From positions 620,001 to 684,000 of the forward strand of contig CP126120.1 in assembly GCA_030123585.1 (NCBI GenBank): a stretch of 64,000 bases of DNA, read 5' to 3'. This stretch comes from Rhodanobacteraceae bacterium (GTDB lineage Bacteria > Pseudomonadota > Gammaproteobacteria > Xanthomonadales > Rhodanobacteraceae). Position 1 is the first letter of the stretch; the number at the start of each line of letters is the position of its first letter. Made by a program: the position numbers and the translations under genes. Shown one piece after another: positions 18,401 to 26,850 of the stretch. Below the pieces are notes generated by a model that was given only the letters and a program-made list of their open reading frames with translations, had not been told where the DNA came from and did not search any database.

Positions 18401-21400
18401 GACGGTTGTCTGGTGAGCACCGAGACGTATTTGCGATCGACCAACTGCGCGGTGAGCCCGGACAACGCGACGGATTTCGCATCCGGGCCGATCGCAACCA
18501 GCCTGACCTTGCGTGCGGCGCCGCGCGTGACGTAGTCGAGGTCATCGCCGCTCTGGTAGCCAACCAGCCAGTCGTTGCTCGAAACCATCGACGCCGCGGC
18601 CGCGGCGACGCTGCGCCCGCCGTCGGCCTCGTACACCTTGGCGAGGAAATACAGCTTGTAGGTGGCATCGGCGTACTTGCCGAGATCCAGCGGGAACGCG
18701 GCATGGCCCTTGGCGTCGGTGCGCTGGTCCTGCAAATCCTGCTGGTAACCCTGCTTGGCCCGGCGGATGTCGTAAAAGTGCCAACCGGGCCAGCCCTTGA
18801 ACTCGGGGAACGCGGGTTCCAGCGTGATCGACGCCGACACGCGGCGGTCGGTCGCGGGCGTGCCGAACAGGTTGGCGGCATCGACCTCGCCCTGCAGTTG
18901 CGCGGGCTTCACCCAGCCGTCGGCGACCTGCGCCGACAGACTGGCCGTCACCTTCATGCGGTCGGGCTCGAATTCCTTGACCGCGACGGTGGTGCTGCCG
19001 ATCTGCGTGTCGGCCCTGCCGTTGCGCGTGATGTACAGGTTCACCGTCCAGGTGCCGGTCGCGGCGGTTTCGGCCAGCGTGTAGGCCAGATCGTTGAAAC
19101 CGGAGCGGTCCATCGTCAGCGGAATCTTCTGCACCGTATTGCCGCGCGGATCCACCACGTCGGCTTCGAGCGGAATGCCGGCCACGTCGCGCGACCAGTC
19201 CGCGGCGCGCACGATCGCGCCGATGTGGAAGGTTTCGCCCGGGCGGTACAGGCCGCGGTCGGAGAAGAGGTACGCCGACAACTTGCCGGGATTCACCGCG
19301 TTGGCCGCGCCGCCCACGTCGAAGCGCGAATAATCGAGCTGGCGATCGCCGGCGCCGATCGGCAGGAACGACATGTCCTGCGCCTTCGTCACCAGGTACA
19401 TCACCGGGCGCTTGTCGTGGTCGAAGCCCTGGAAGCTCGGGAACGACACCCTGCCGTCGGCGCCGGTGCTGCGCGACAGCAGCGTCTTGCCGTTCACCGC
19501 CACCACCGCGACCGTCGCGCCCGCGACCAGCTGGCCGCTGCGGATCGACTGCACGAACACGTCCTGGCTTCCGTCGTCGGCCTTCTTCACCAGCATCCCG
19601 AGGTCGGTGACCACGATCAGGCGATCGTCGGTCGGCGCATCGGCCATCGCGCCGAAATGCTCGTCATCGCGCTGGCACGCATACAGGCCGGCGCCGCTGA
19701 CCGAACCCGCCGAAGCCGGCTCGGCGGACGTCGCGCCAGCGGGTTTTGCCAATTCCTGCTTCGCCTGCGCGCAAGCGCGATCGGCGCGCGCGGCCTCACG
19801 TTTCGCAGCGGCCGGATCGTAACCCGACAGGTGCAGCCAGAACACGCCGCGCTTGCCGTCGGCGAGATACTTGCCAAGGTCCACCCCGGTGTATTCCGCC
19901 TTGGCGGGGTCGTTGCCGGGCACGAGGCCGATTTCCACGTGGCGTTCGACGATCTGGCTCTCGTCGAAACCGCCCTGCAATTGCGGATGGCCGAAGTTGC
20001 CGACGTTGAGGCTGACCAGGTGCTGCAATTGGTCGGGCAGCACGCGGCCGACCACCAGCTTGAAACCCGGCAGGTTGCGCGACACCACCGAGACGCGCTT
20101 GCTGCCGGTCATCGACAGCAGCGACCCCGAACCGACGAAGTCCAGCAGTTGCGGGTAATCCGGCACCGTGAGCACGCGCGCCAGCGGCTTGCCCATGATG
20201 TAGCCGCCGAACGATTTCAGACCCTTGTCGATGCGCACGTAGATGCGCTGGCCGGGTTCGGCGTGGAAGCTGAAACTTTGCAGCGCTTGCCAGTCCTGTT
20301 CGGTCGGCGTGGCAGTGAGCGGCAGCGCCGTCGATTGCTTCAGCAAGGCCTCGCCGACCTCGGAAACGCCCCATGGGTACTGATAATCGTCGTCGGCGTT
20401 GTCGCGGCCGGGCTTGTGTTTCGGCAGCACCCAGGCGTGGATCAGGCCGGCGACATCGCCCGCACGCACCGCGCCGTTGAAATCCGCGACCAGTACCTGT
20501 TGCGGCTCGAACTTGTCGTTGTCGACCAGCGTGGGCTTGAGGTCATCGACCGCAAGGCTGTACAGCCCAGGTATCCTGACTTGGCTTTGCAGGGCACCCG
20601 GCGTGCCGTCGCCGCCGCGCGAACTGGCCACGCCGCGGTCGACGCTCACCAGCAAGGTTCCCGGATCCTGCGGCAACGCGAGCTGCGCCGAGTGGATCCA
20701 TGCGTGCAGCTTCTGCTTGTCGTAGGTGACCGTGAATGCCACTGGCGCGCCGGCGCGGCCGTACTTGTCGGCGATCGCGAGGTGCACGCGTTTTTCCAGT
20801 TGCGCGGGATCGACCGGATAATTGAAGTCGAGTTCCTGGATGACCTGCTTGGCGCTGGCGTCCCCGGGGTTCTGGTAGAACTCGCCCTTGGCCAGCGTGG
20901 CCGTGAACGCGGCCACGTTGAAATCGAACCGGTCCGCGGCCACGTGCACCTGCGGCGCCAGCAACCTGCGCGGATCGAAACGCACCGTGTAATGCTGCCC
21001 GACCGGCCAGTCTGCCGCGGGCGTGAATTGCAGGGTATGGTCGTCGGTCCACTTCCACTCGCCCCGGGCCGCGGGGCTGAGCGTGATGCCTTGCGTGACG
21101 GTCTTGTCCACCCGCTCGATCGGCGCGGCAGAACCCGAGAACGCCACCACCAGCGGATGCACGACCGGCGCTTCCTGTTGCTGCTGGCTGTAATCGGTGA
21201 CGGCCGGCGCCGCCACCACGAAGGTGAGCCGGGGCGGATGCGGACGATGCGTGTACCAGTGCCAGCCCGCCCAGCCGGCTGCGGCCAGCGCGGCCACCAG
21301 GACGACGATGCCGAAGGAACGGCCGGGCCGCCGCTGCGCCGCGCGCGCCCAGCCGGGCGGCGTCCAGGCGAACCGGCCCAGCAACGGGCGCAAAAGAAAA

Positions 21401-21468
21401 CCGAGCAGGCGCAGCGCTAACATGAGGGCGCGCAGCGGCAGCCGCACCAGCCATCTCAAGAGATCCAT
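15409..21468 (-). CDS. Bacterial alpha-2-macroglobulin with thioester motif
   Basis: A 2019-residue periplasmic, membrane-tethered protease trap. An N-terminal anchor lies at about residues 50-68 after an Arg-rich cytoplasmic leader. Repeated macroglobulin-type beta domains follow (for example SDRGLYRPGETFHIGAIVR, typical of the MG3-4 area), then the thioester domain with CTEQ (Cys1516 to Gln1519), which forms the reactive Cys-Gln bond, and a receptor-like C-terminal domain. Family knowledge: cleavage of the bait region by a foreign protease exposes the thioester and cages the protease. At 2019 residues it is clearly longer than E. coli YfhM (about 1650). It has a membrane anchor rather than a lipobox. 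It is the first gene of the operon with pbpC. Confidence 0.93.
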   Translation of the reverse strand: MDLLRWLVRLPLRALMLALRLLGFLLRPLLGRFAWTPPGWARAAQRRPGRSFGIVVLVAALAAAGWAGWHWYTHRPHPPRLTFVVAAPAVTDYSQQQQEAPVVHPLVVAFSGSAAPIERVDKTVTQGITLSPAARGEWKWTDDHTLQFTPAADWPVGQHYTVRFDPRRLLAPQVHVAADRFDFNVAAFTATLAKGEFYQNPGDASAKQVIQELDFNYPVDPAQLEKRVHLAIADKYGRAGAPVAFTVTYDKQKLHAWIHSAQLALPQDPGTLLVSVDRGVASSRGGDGTPGALQSQVRIPGLYSLAVDDLKPTLVDNDKFEPQQVLVADFNGAVRAGDVAGLIHAWVLPKHKPGRDNADDDYQYPWGVSEVGEALLKQSTALPLTATPTEQDWQALQSFSFHAEPGQRIYVRIDKGLKSFGGYIMGKPLARVLTVPDYPQLLDFVGSGSLLSMTGSKRVSVVSRNLPGFKLVVGRVLPDQLQHLVSLNVGNFGHPQLQGGFDESQIVERHVEIGLVPGNDPAKAEYTGVDLGKYLADGKRGVFWLHLSGYDPAAAKREAARADRACAQAKQELAKPAGATSAEPASAGSVSGAGLYACQRDDEHFGAMADAPTDDRLIVVTDLGMLVKKADDGSQDVFVQSIRSGQLVAGATVAVVAVNGKTLLSRSTGADGRVSFPSFQGFDHDKRPVMYLVTKAQDMSFLPIGAGDRQLDYSRFDVGGAANAVNPGKLSAYLFSDRGLYRPGETFHIGAIVRAADWSRDVAGIPLEADVVDPRGNTVQKIPLTMDRSGFNDLAYTLAETAATGTWTVNLYITRNGRADTQIGSTTVAVKEFEPDRMKVTASLSAQVADGWVKPAQLQGEVDAANLFGTPATDRRVSASITLEPAFPEFKGWPGWHFYDIRRAKQGYQQDLQDQRTDAKGHAAFPLDLGKYADATYKLYFLAKVYEADGGRSVAAAAASMVSSNDWLVGYQSGDDLDYVTRGAARKVRLVAIGPDAKSVALSGLTAQLVDRKYVSVLTRQPSGVYKYESRLKEIPVDSHPLAIPADGVDVTLDTGKPGNYALVIQRAGDHKEVNRIEYSVAGAANVSRSLERNAELQLSLDKQVYGPGDSIHVSIHAPYTGSGLITIERDKVYAHAWFHTDTTSSVQTIAIPKDFEGNGYVNVQFVRDPSSDAIFMSPLSYGVAPFRMSLADRRDAISVDAPALVKPGDTVTFRLHAPQPAKVVLFAVNEGILQVARYKFGDPLDWFFRKHMLGVSTAQILDLILPDFEKLMAAASAPGGDADAAISRQLNPFHRKNKAPVAYWSGVVDVGGEKDFTYAVPDDFNGTLKVMAVAVSPDRIGTWQGSTTVRGDFVLSPNAPTTLAPGDEAVISVGVANNLTDIGKQAVPVAVTLKTSAGLQVAGPATQSVNLASMKEGEVSFKVKATDHLGSADLAFTASYGTHSARNSTTTSVRPDVAYRVSIDTNRVAPGSRVDFGQLRDLYAPYSQRNAVVSSSPIVLARGLTSYLINYPNYCTEQIISAAVPRLIVANWPAAQAFVPALQPAFDEKPVSNADALNHFLATLQSRQNGEGGFGLWAATPTSQPFISDYAMNFLLEARGHGTAVPQDMLDSGNAYLRQLAADDSLTTLDGLRARAYAIYLLTVQGNVTTSDIASVQKKLDNLYPKQWKNDLAAAWLAASYRLLQQDGEADKLIAGPLRVLERGKPDADTFEFADYYGPSVRDASVLYVLAKQFPQRAAALSPRALENLAWPLEHDDYNTLSSAMTLLALDAYASGNAQGLDKMAIDALPAKGAAVSIGKVTGNLLQADGWNADAAKLRFVNGSNQNAWSVVTQSGYDRTAPKAAIKSGLEIVRDYTDEHGKPLGTITLGQEIEVHVKIRAVGNADVDNVAIVDLLPGGFDPVLRSPQPASTASANGSDGNEDGDEGEGGDGNGQRAAWTSPIGLDSSTWQPDFADIREDRVVIYGTATPDVREFTYKIRATSAGTFQAPPIYATAMYRPKVQAQAPGGGTLTVTPPK

Positions 21469-21545
21469 TCCCCACTCCGCCTTCGACCGCGCCGCGGTCT
21501 TCGTGCACGCTACACGAGCACGCGGAGTCTAATCGAGAATCGTGG

Positions 21546-21559
21546 CCGCCACGTGGCGG
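21546..21559. promoter_or_regulatory. Perfect 14-bp palindrome between galU and the alpha-2-macroglobulin gene
   Basis: CCGCCACGTGGCGG is exactly self-complementary and lies 18 bp after the galU stop and 77 bp before the start of the alpha-2-macroglobulin gene. No T-run follows on the minus strand, so a terminator is unlikely. It has the form of an operator centred on CACGTG. Function is inferred. Confidence 0.4.
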
Positions 21560-21577
21560 TGCGCGGGAAACGGCGGG

Positions 21578-22453
21578 TCAAAAGGCGTTCGGATTGCCGG
21601 CCACCAGATGCCGCAGCTCGGGATCGGCGGCGGCGAAGTGCAGCGTCGCGCGCACCATCCCGGCCTTGCTCCCGCAATCGAAGCGCCTGCCCTGGAAACG
21701 GTGCGCGAGCACCGGGGCTTCCTTCAGCAGCGCGGCGATCGCGTCGGTCAACTGGATTTCGCCGCCCGCGCCGGGCGTGGTCTTCTCCAGCAATTCGAAA
21801 ATGCGCGCGGGCAGCACGTAACGGCCGACCACGGCGAGGTTGGACGGCGCGTCCTCGGGCCTGGGTTTCTCGACCATGTGGCGGATGCGGTCCCCGCCCG
21901 CTTCGACATCGACGATGCCGTACTTGCCGGTGTCCGCGTGCGGCACTTCCTCGACGGCCAGCACGCCGGTCTTGCCGTCGGCCGCGCGCGCCGCCATCTG
22001 GCGCAGCGCGCCGGGGCCATCGTTCACGATCAGGTCGTCCGGCAGGACGATGCCGAACGGTTCGTCGCCGATCACGGTCTTTGCGCACAACACGGCGTGG
22101 CCGAGGCCCAGCGCCTGCTCCTGCGTCACGTACACGCAACGCACGTGCGGCGGCAGCAGGCCCTGCACCATCGCCAGCAACTCGTGCTTCCCGGCGCGCT
22201 CCAGCGTTTCTTCCAGCTCGTAGGCGGAATCGAAGTAATCCGCGATCGAGTGCTTGTAGCGGTTGGTGACGAACACCAGCGTGTCGGCGCCGGCATCGAC
22301 GGCCTCGTCCACCGCGTACTGGATCAGCGGCCGGTCGAGCACCGGCAGCATTTCCTTGGCGACCACCTTGGTCGCGGGCAGGAACCGCGTGCCCAGCCCG
22401 GCCACCGGGAAAACGACCTTGCGCAACCGATTGGGCATCCGAGCTTCACTCAT
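21578..22453 (-). CDS. galU: UTP--glucose-1-phosphate uridylyltransferase
   Basis: A 291-residue enzyme that makes UDP-glucose from UTP and glucose 1-phosphate in the cytoplasm, feeding LPS, exopolysaccharide and nucleotide-sugar synthesis. The nucleotidyltransferase signature is complete: [21 protein letters not shown] at the N-terminus, [13 protein letters not shown] [24 protein letters not shown], and [13 protein letters not shown] near the C-terminus. Length is normal. ATG at 22453 has GAGGAA six bases upstream; a GTG 15 bases further up is less well placed. It lies downstream of the WbpM-type dehydratase, separated by a palindromic repeat, and fits the envelope-sugar theme. Confidence 0.95.
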   Translation of the reverse strand: MSEARMPNRLRKVVFPVAGLGTRFLPATKVVAKEMLPVLDRPLIQYAVDEAVDAGADTLVFVTNRYKHSIADYFDSAYELEETLERAGKHELLAMVQGLLPPHVRCVYVTQEQALGLGHAVLCAKTVIGDEPFGIVLPDDLIVNDGPGALRQMAARAADGKTGVLAVEEVPHADTGKYGIVDVEAGGDRIRHMVEKPRPEDAPSNLAVVGRYVLPARIFELLEKTTPGAGGEIQLTDAIAALLKEAPVLAHRFQGRRFDCGSKAGMVRATLHFAAADPELRHLVAGNPNAF

Positions 22454-22482
22454 GTGGGTTCCTCGCACAAAGCCGAAACAAC

Positions 22483-22564
22483 GGTCCGCAAATGCACGCG
22501 AATGAACGCGAATGGATGAGGAACGGGAGTTCTACTTGCGTGCATTTGCGTTCATTCGTGGACT
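22483..22564. repeat. Large imperfect inverted repeat with CGCRAATG units
   Basis: Left arm (22483-22515) and right arm (22535-22564) are near-perfect inverse copies, each built of tandem units of the form GCRAATGMACGC. A spacer of about 20 bases separates them. The element fills most of the gap between galU and the dehydratase gene and would form a stem of about 30 bp in RNA. It resembles a dispersed repeat family, and the element at 49320-49421 has a similar design. Confidence 0.7.
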
Positions 22565-22594
22565 GATTGCTCTCTCGATTCGGACACAATGATC

Positions 22595-24493
22595 TCAGGC
22601 GGACTGCTCGCCATGCAGCGGCACGACGTCGGCGGTATGCGAAAGCTCGCCGGTTTCCCAGCGGAACGCCGGCAGCAGCGCCCCCACACAATGCCGCAGC
22701 GTTTCCTCGTCGAACTTTTCCACGGCCTCGGCGGCGCGCGCGAGCTGTGCCGCCACCAGCGCCGCCGACTGCTGGCGCGGCGCGGCTTCGAAGATCTTGG
22801 GATGCGAGGTGCTGTGGTAGTTCTCGAGCGGATGGAACAATTCCTCGAACAGCTTTTCGCCGGGACGCAGGCCGGTGTACAGGATGGAAACGTCGCGGCC
22901 GGGCTGCTTGCCGGCCAGGCGGATCATCTGCTCGGCGAGGTCGCGGATGCGGATCGGCTCGCCCATGTCCAGCGCGAAGGTTTCCCCGCCCTTGCCCATC
23001 GCCATCGCCTGCAGGATCAACTGGCAGGCTTCCGGGATGGTCATGAAGTAGCGCGAGATTTCCGGGTGCGTCACCGTCACCGGCCCGCCCGCCGCGATCT
23101 GCTTGCGGAACAGCGGCACCACCGAGCCGGCCGAATCCAGCACGTTGCCGAACCGCACGGTGACGAACCGGGTCGCGTGGCCTTCCGCCGTGATCTGGCA
23201 GATGATTTCGGCCACGCGCTTGCAGGCGCCCATCACGCTGGTCGGATTCACCGCCTTGTCGGTCGAGATCAGCACGAAGCTTTCGACGCCGTGCCGCACC
23301 GCCTGCTCGGCCACCACGCGCGTGTTGAGCGCGTTGTTGCGGAACGCCTCGCGCAACTGGTTCTGCAGCAGCGGCACGTGCTTGTACGCGGCAGCATGGA
23401 AGACGCGCTGCGGTCTGGCGAGCGAAAACGCGTTGGCGCAGGCGGCGGCGTCGCCGCAATCGCCGATCAGGCAGCGCAGCAAAAGTTCGGGATACTGCGC
23501 GCGCAACTCCTGTTCGATCCGGTAGAGGTTGTATTCCGAAAGCTCGAGGATCGTGAGTTCGGAGGCACCCAGCCGCGCGATCTGCCGGCACAGTTCCGAA
23601 CCGATCGAACCGCCGCCGCCGGTGACCAGCACGCGCTGGCCGGTGAGGCTGCGGCGGATCGCGTTCCATTCGAGTTTCACCGGATCGCGGCCGAGCAGGT
23701 CCTCGATCGCGACCTCTTTCAATTCGTTGAACTGGGCGCGGCCCGAGACCACGTCGTCGAGGCGCGGCACGGTGCGGAACGGCAGGCCGGTGGCTTCGCA
23801 CAGCGCGACCACCTTGCGCATCTGTTCCTTGTCGGCGGAAGGCATCGCGATCAGCAGCATCTCCGCGCCGACCCGGCGCGCCAGTTCGGCCAGCCTGTCG
23901 GTGCTGCCCAGCACCGGCACACCGTGCAGGCGCGAGCCGCGCAGCGAGGCGTCGTCGTCGATGAAGCCCGCCGGGATGTAACGGGCGTCGCGGCGCAGGT
24001 CGCGCACCAGCGCTTCGCCCGCGCGCCCTGCCCCGATCACCAGCACGCGATGGCTGTGCCTGGCGTGGAACAGGTCGAGCTGGCTGTCCTTCCAGTAGCG
24101 GTAGGCGAGCCGCGGCCCGCCCAGCAGGATGGCCAGCAACACCGGATAAATCAGCAGCACCGAACGCGAGATTCCGTACATGCGGTTGTACAGGAACAGC
24201 GCGAGATAGATCACCACCGTGCCGGCGATCACTGCGCGCGCGATGTTCCAGAGATCCGGCACGCTGGCGAAGCGCCACAGGCCCTTGTACAGACCAGTCC
24301 AGACGAACATCGCCGCCTGCACGCCCAGCACGATCAGGGTCTGCCAGCTCCACAGGTCGAGCCGCTGGCCATACGGCAGCATCGCGTAACGCAAGGTATT
24401 GGCCAGCCACCACGCGAGCAGCGTCACCGCGAGGTCGTGGACCACGACCGCGGTGCGCGGATGCAAGCGTCCGGTCACGTCACGCAGTTTCAC
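22595..24493 (-). CDS. Membrane-anchored nucleotide-sugar 4,6-dehydratase (WbpM/FlaA1/CapD family)
   Basis: A 632-residue protein. Four membrane segments (about residues 15-125) precede a first Rossmann-like domain with VIGAGRAGEALVRDL and a catalytic SDR domain with VTGGGGSIGSELCRQI, ISTDKAVNPTSVMGACKR and FGNVLDSAGSVVPLF. The MxxxK of SVMGACK replaces the usual YxxxK, the hallmark of WbpM/PglF-type UDP-GlcNAc 4,6-dehydratases, which supply diamino-dideoxy or QuiNAc-type sugars for O-antigen or glycan initiation. A GTG at 24493 with GGAGGA seven bases upstream is the clear start; it overlaps the preceding transferase gene by 14 bp, so translation is coupled. The exact product sugar cannot be told. 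Confidence 0.9.
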   Translation of the reverse strand: MKLRDVTGRLHPRTAVVVHDLAVTLLAWWLANTLRYAMLPYGQRLDLWSWQTLIVLGVQAAMFVWTGLYKGLWRFASVPDLWNIARAVIAGTVVIYLALFLYNRMYGISRSVLLIYPVLLAILLGGPRLAYRYWKDSQLDLFHARHSHRVLVIGAGRAGEALVRDLRRDARYIPAGFIDDDASLRGSRLHGVPVLGSTDRLAELARRVGAEMLLIAMPSADKEQMRKVVALCEATGLPFRTVPRLDDVVSGRAQFNELKEVAIEDLLGRDPVKLEWNAIRRSLTGQRVLVTGGGGSIGSELCRQIARLGASELTILELSEYNLYRIEQELRAQYPELLLRCLIGDCGDAAACANAFSLARPQRVFHAAAYKHVPLLQNQLREAFRNNALNTRVVAEQAVRHGVESFVLISTDKAVNPTSVMGACKRVAEIICQITAEGHATRFVTVRFGNVLDSAGSVVPLFRKQIAAGGPVTVTHPEISRYFMTIPEACQLILQAMAMGKGGETFALDMGEPIRIRDLAEQMIRLAGKQPGRDVSILYTGLRPGEKLFEELFHPLENYHSTSHPKIFEAAPRQQSAALVAAQLARAAEAVEKFDEETLRHCVGALLPAFRWETGELSHTADVVPLHGEQSA

Positions 24494-25541
24494 GGATGTT
24501 CCTCCGGTGCGCCGAAGCGAGACAGGCGCGCTTGCCGGCGCGCCACGCCACGATCCCTGCCGCATACGCGGCGCCGCAATACCACGCTCCGTACGCCGGC
24601 CGACTCGCCGCCAGCCACGCCAGCGGCGCCACGACCGCGAGGTTCCAGATCACGTAGGCGACGTCCGTGCGCGCATGGCTCCAGTTTACCCGCACCAGCC
24701 ACTGGTACAGGTGCTGGCGATGCGGCGCGTACCAGCGCTGGCGGCCGAACATGCGACGCGCAAGAGTCAGCCCACTGTCCACCAGGAAGGCCGAAGGCAG
24801 GATCAAACATGCCCAGAGCATGGCAGGATTTCGCTGAACCACGAGCGCGGCCACGGCCCCGATCGCCAGACCCAGCGCGCCCGAACCGACGTCGCCCATG
24901 AAGATCCGCGCCGGCGGGAAATTGAAAAAAAGAAACCCCAGGCACCCCGCCGCTGCGGAGAAAGCCAGCGCAGCGATGCCGGGATTGCCTATCCACGCCG
25001 CGAGCAATCCATATCCCAGCAGCACGAACAAGCCCTGCAGCCCGAGGATGCCGTCGATGCCATCCATGAAGTTGTGGGCGTTGATGAAGCCGACCAGCAC
25101 CGGCGTCAGCGGAAGCAGCAGCCACCATGCGTACGGATCGCGATTCGCCCAGGGCGCAAGCGTGGCCACGCCGACCAGCAGCGCGGCGCCGACGTGCGCG
25201 GCCAGGCGCGGCAGCACGGGCAACGGCGCGTGGTCGTCACGCCAGCCGACGATGGCGACCGCCAGCACCGCCGCTGCGATCGCGACGGGCGCCACGTGCG
25301 ACGAGGGATCGAGCAGGTACCAGGCCGGCAACCCAGCCAGCACGATCGCGGCCACGATGCCCACGCCGCCCCCGCGCGGGGTCGGCAAGCTGTGCGAGCG
25401 CCGCTTGCCGGGCTGGTCCAGCAACCCGCGCCGGTGCGCGTAGGCCAGTGCCGCGCCCGTGAAGGCGAGCGAGAGCAGCAGTGCGCATCCCGCAATGATC
25501 GCCAACGCAAGGATGATCGTGGTGCCGTACGCGGCGCCCAT
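24480..25541 (-). CDS. Undecaprenyl-phosphate glycosyl-1-phosphate transferase (WecA/WbpL/MraY family)
   Basis: A 353-residue polytopic membrane enzyme with about ten hydrophobic segments. The family motifs are visible: GWRDDH in the first cytoplasmic loop, NAHNFMDGIDGILG, FMGDVGSGALG and the His-containing HRQHLYQ loop. Such enzymes move a HexNAc-1-phosphate or related sugar phosphate to undecaprenyl phosphate and so start O-antigen or other lipid-linked glycans. With a WbpM-type dehydratase directly downstream and overlapping, the sugar is probably the dehydratase-derived one, as for WbpL in Pseudomonas (inference). ATG at 25541 starts two bases after the lapB stop. No O-antigen polymerase or flippase is seen in the window. 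Confidence 0.88.
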   Translation of the reverse strand: MGAAYGTTIILALAIIAGCALLLSLAFTGAALAYAHRRGLLDQPGKRRSHSLPTPRGGGVGIVAAIVLAGLPAWYLLDPSSHVAPVAIAAAVLAVAIVGWRDDHAPLPVLPRLAAHVGAALLVGVATLAPWANRDPYAWWLLLPLTPVLVGFINAHNFMDGIDGILGLQGLFVLLGYGLLAAWIGNPGIAALAFSAAAGCLGFLFFNFPPARIFMGDVGSGALGLAIGAVAALVVQRNPAMLWACLILPSAFLVDSGLTLARRMFGRQRWYAPHRQHLYQWLVRVNWSHARTDVAYVIWNLAVVAPLAWLAASRPAYGAWYCGAAYAAGIVAWRAGKRACLASAHRRNIRETA

Positions 25542-25543
25542 GA

Positions 25544-26731
25544 TCACTCGGACACGACGCTGTGGATCGGCCGCACGGTTCCCCAGCTCTTGCAGCTCGG
25601 GCACTGCCAGTGGTGGGCCTTGGCGCCGAAACCGCAGTGGTTGCAGCGATACATGGCCCGGCCCTCCAGCAGCTTGCGGGTGAGGTCGCGCAGGATCAGG
25701 AAATTCTGACGCGCCTCGCCTTCGGTGCGGTCCAGCGTCGCGTCGATCAGCGCCATCATGCCGCGCACCGACGGCCGCTGCCGCAATTGGCCGGTGAGGA
25801 AGTCGATCGCCGCGCGCTCGCCTTCGCGCTTCTGGTACAGGTCGGTCAGCGCCAGCACCGGCGTGATGCCGTGGTAGCGATCCACCACGTGCACCAGGAA
25901 TTTTTCGGCGCGATCCATTTCGCCCGTGTGCGCATAGGCGTCCAGCAGCGGCGGCAGGATCTCCGGCACGAAATCGACGTCGGCGTCCACCGCCTGCTCG
26001 AAGGCGATCACCGCCTCGTTCCAGCGGCCCTCCTCGGCATACAGGTGCCCGCTGATCATGTAGCCGCGCACGCAGCCGGGCTGGCTGGCGAAAGCTTCGT
26101 CCAGATAGGCGCGCGCCTCGGCGCGTGCACCGTGCTGGCGCGACTGCTCGGCCAGCTCGCACTGGAATTGCGCGATGGTCGCGGCCTGCGATTCGCCCGT
26201 CATCTTTTCCAGCCGGCGCGAATGGCCGATGGCCTTGTGCCAGTCACGCTCGTGCTGGTAGATCGCGATCAGATGGCGCAGCGCGGACGGCGCGTGCGCG
26301 TCCATCGCGACCAGGTCGTCGAACAGCGCTTCGGCGCGATCGAGCAGGCCCGCCCGCATGTAGTCCTCGCCCAGCTCCAGCAGCGCGACGGTGCGCTCGG
26401 CCTCGGAGAGGTTGGAGCGGCTGACGAGGTGCTGGTGGACGCGGATCGCGCGATCGACCTCGCCGCGGCGGCGGAACAGGTTGCCCAGCGCGAGATGGGT
26501 TTCCACCGTGTCGCGGTTGAACTCGGCCAGCTTCATGAAGACTTCGATGGCCTTGTCCGGCTGTTCGTTGAGCAGGTAGTTGAGGCCACGAAAGTAATGC
26601 GAGGACAGTTCGGTGACGCGTGCGCCCGAGCGGCGCGCCGTCGCGTGCCGGCCGATGATCCAGCCGAGCCAGCCGGCCATCGGCAGCAACAGGATCAACA
26701 ACAGCACGGGGTCGAGGGGAAGCAGGCTCAC
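25544..26731 (-). CDS. lapB: Lipopolysaccharide assembly protein B
   Basis: A 395-residue inner-membrane protein: one N-terminal anchor (about residues 6-25), a TPR array facing the cytoplasm (about 45-340), and a C-terminal rubredoxin-like metal site CNHCGF ... CPSC (about 360-380). In E. coli LapB with FtsH controls LpxC turnover and so LPS amount. Start is GTG at 26731 with GGAG seven bases upstream. The usual upstream partner lapA is absent; ihfB ends 119 bp before. Downstream it is joined by two bases to a glycan-initiating transferase, so LPS control and O-antigen initiation share a transcript here. Confidence 0.93.
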   Translation of the reverse strand: MSLLPLDPVLLLILLLPMAGWLGWIIGRHATARRSGARVTELSSHYFRGLNYLLNEQPDKAIEVFMKLAEFNRDTVETHLALGNLFRRRGEVDRAIRVHQHLVSRSNLSEAERTVALLELGEDYMRAGLLDRAEALFDDLVAMDAHAPSALRHLIAIYQHERDWHKAIGHSRRLEKMTGESQAATIAQFQCELAEQSRQHGARAEARAYLDEAFASQPGCVRGYMISGHLYAEEGRWNEAVIAFEQAVDADVDFVPEILPPLLDAYAHTGEMDRAEKFLVHVVDRYHGITPVLALTDLYQKREGERAAIDFLTGQLRQRPSVRGMMALIDATLDRTEGEARQNFLILRDLTRKLLEGRAMYRCNHCGFGAKAHHWQCPSCKSWGTVRPIHSVVSE

Positions 26732-26850
26732 CGATTTCTCCGGCGCGGCACGAGTGGTCCGGCGTCGCGATGCACCTTCGCAGCGGGCGGGGGTTGGCTT
26801 GCGGTATCCACGGGGACAGGCCCGGCGTCAGGCGGAAGTCGAAGCGCCGG

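Noticed and set aside
16609..21420. Two long plus-strand frames (597 and 1004 codons) opposite the alpha-2-macroglobulin gene
   Set aside because: Antisense shadows; the minus-strand frame has signal anchor, macroglobulin motifs and thioester. The shadow products have low complexity and no recognisable domain.
26732..26850. Possible lapA between ihfB and lapB
   Set aside because: Only 119 bp, with no hydrophobic two-span frame; nothing like LapA can be read.
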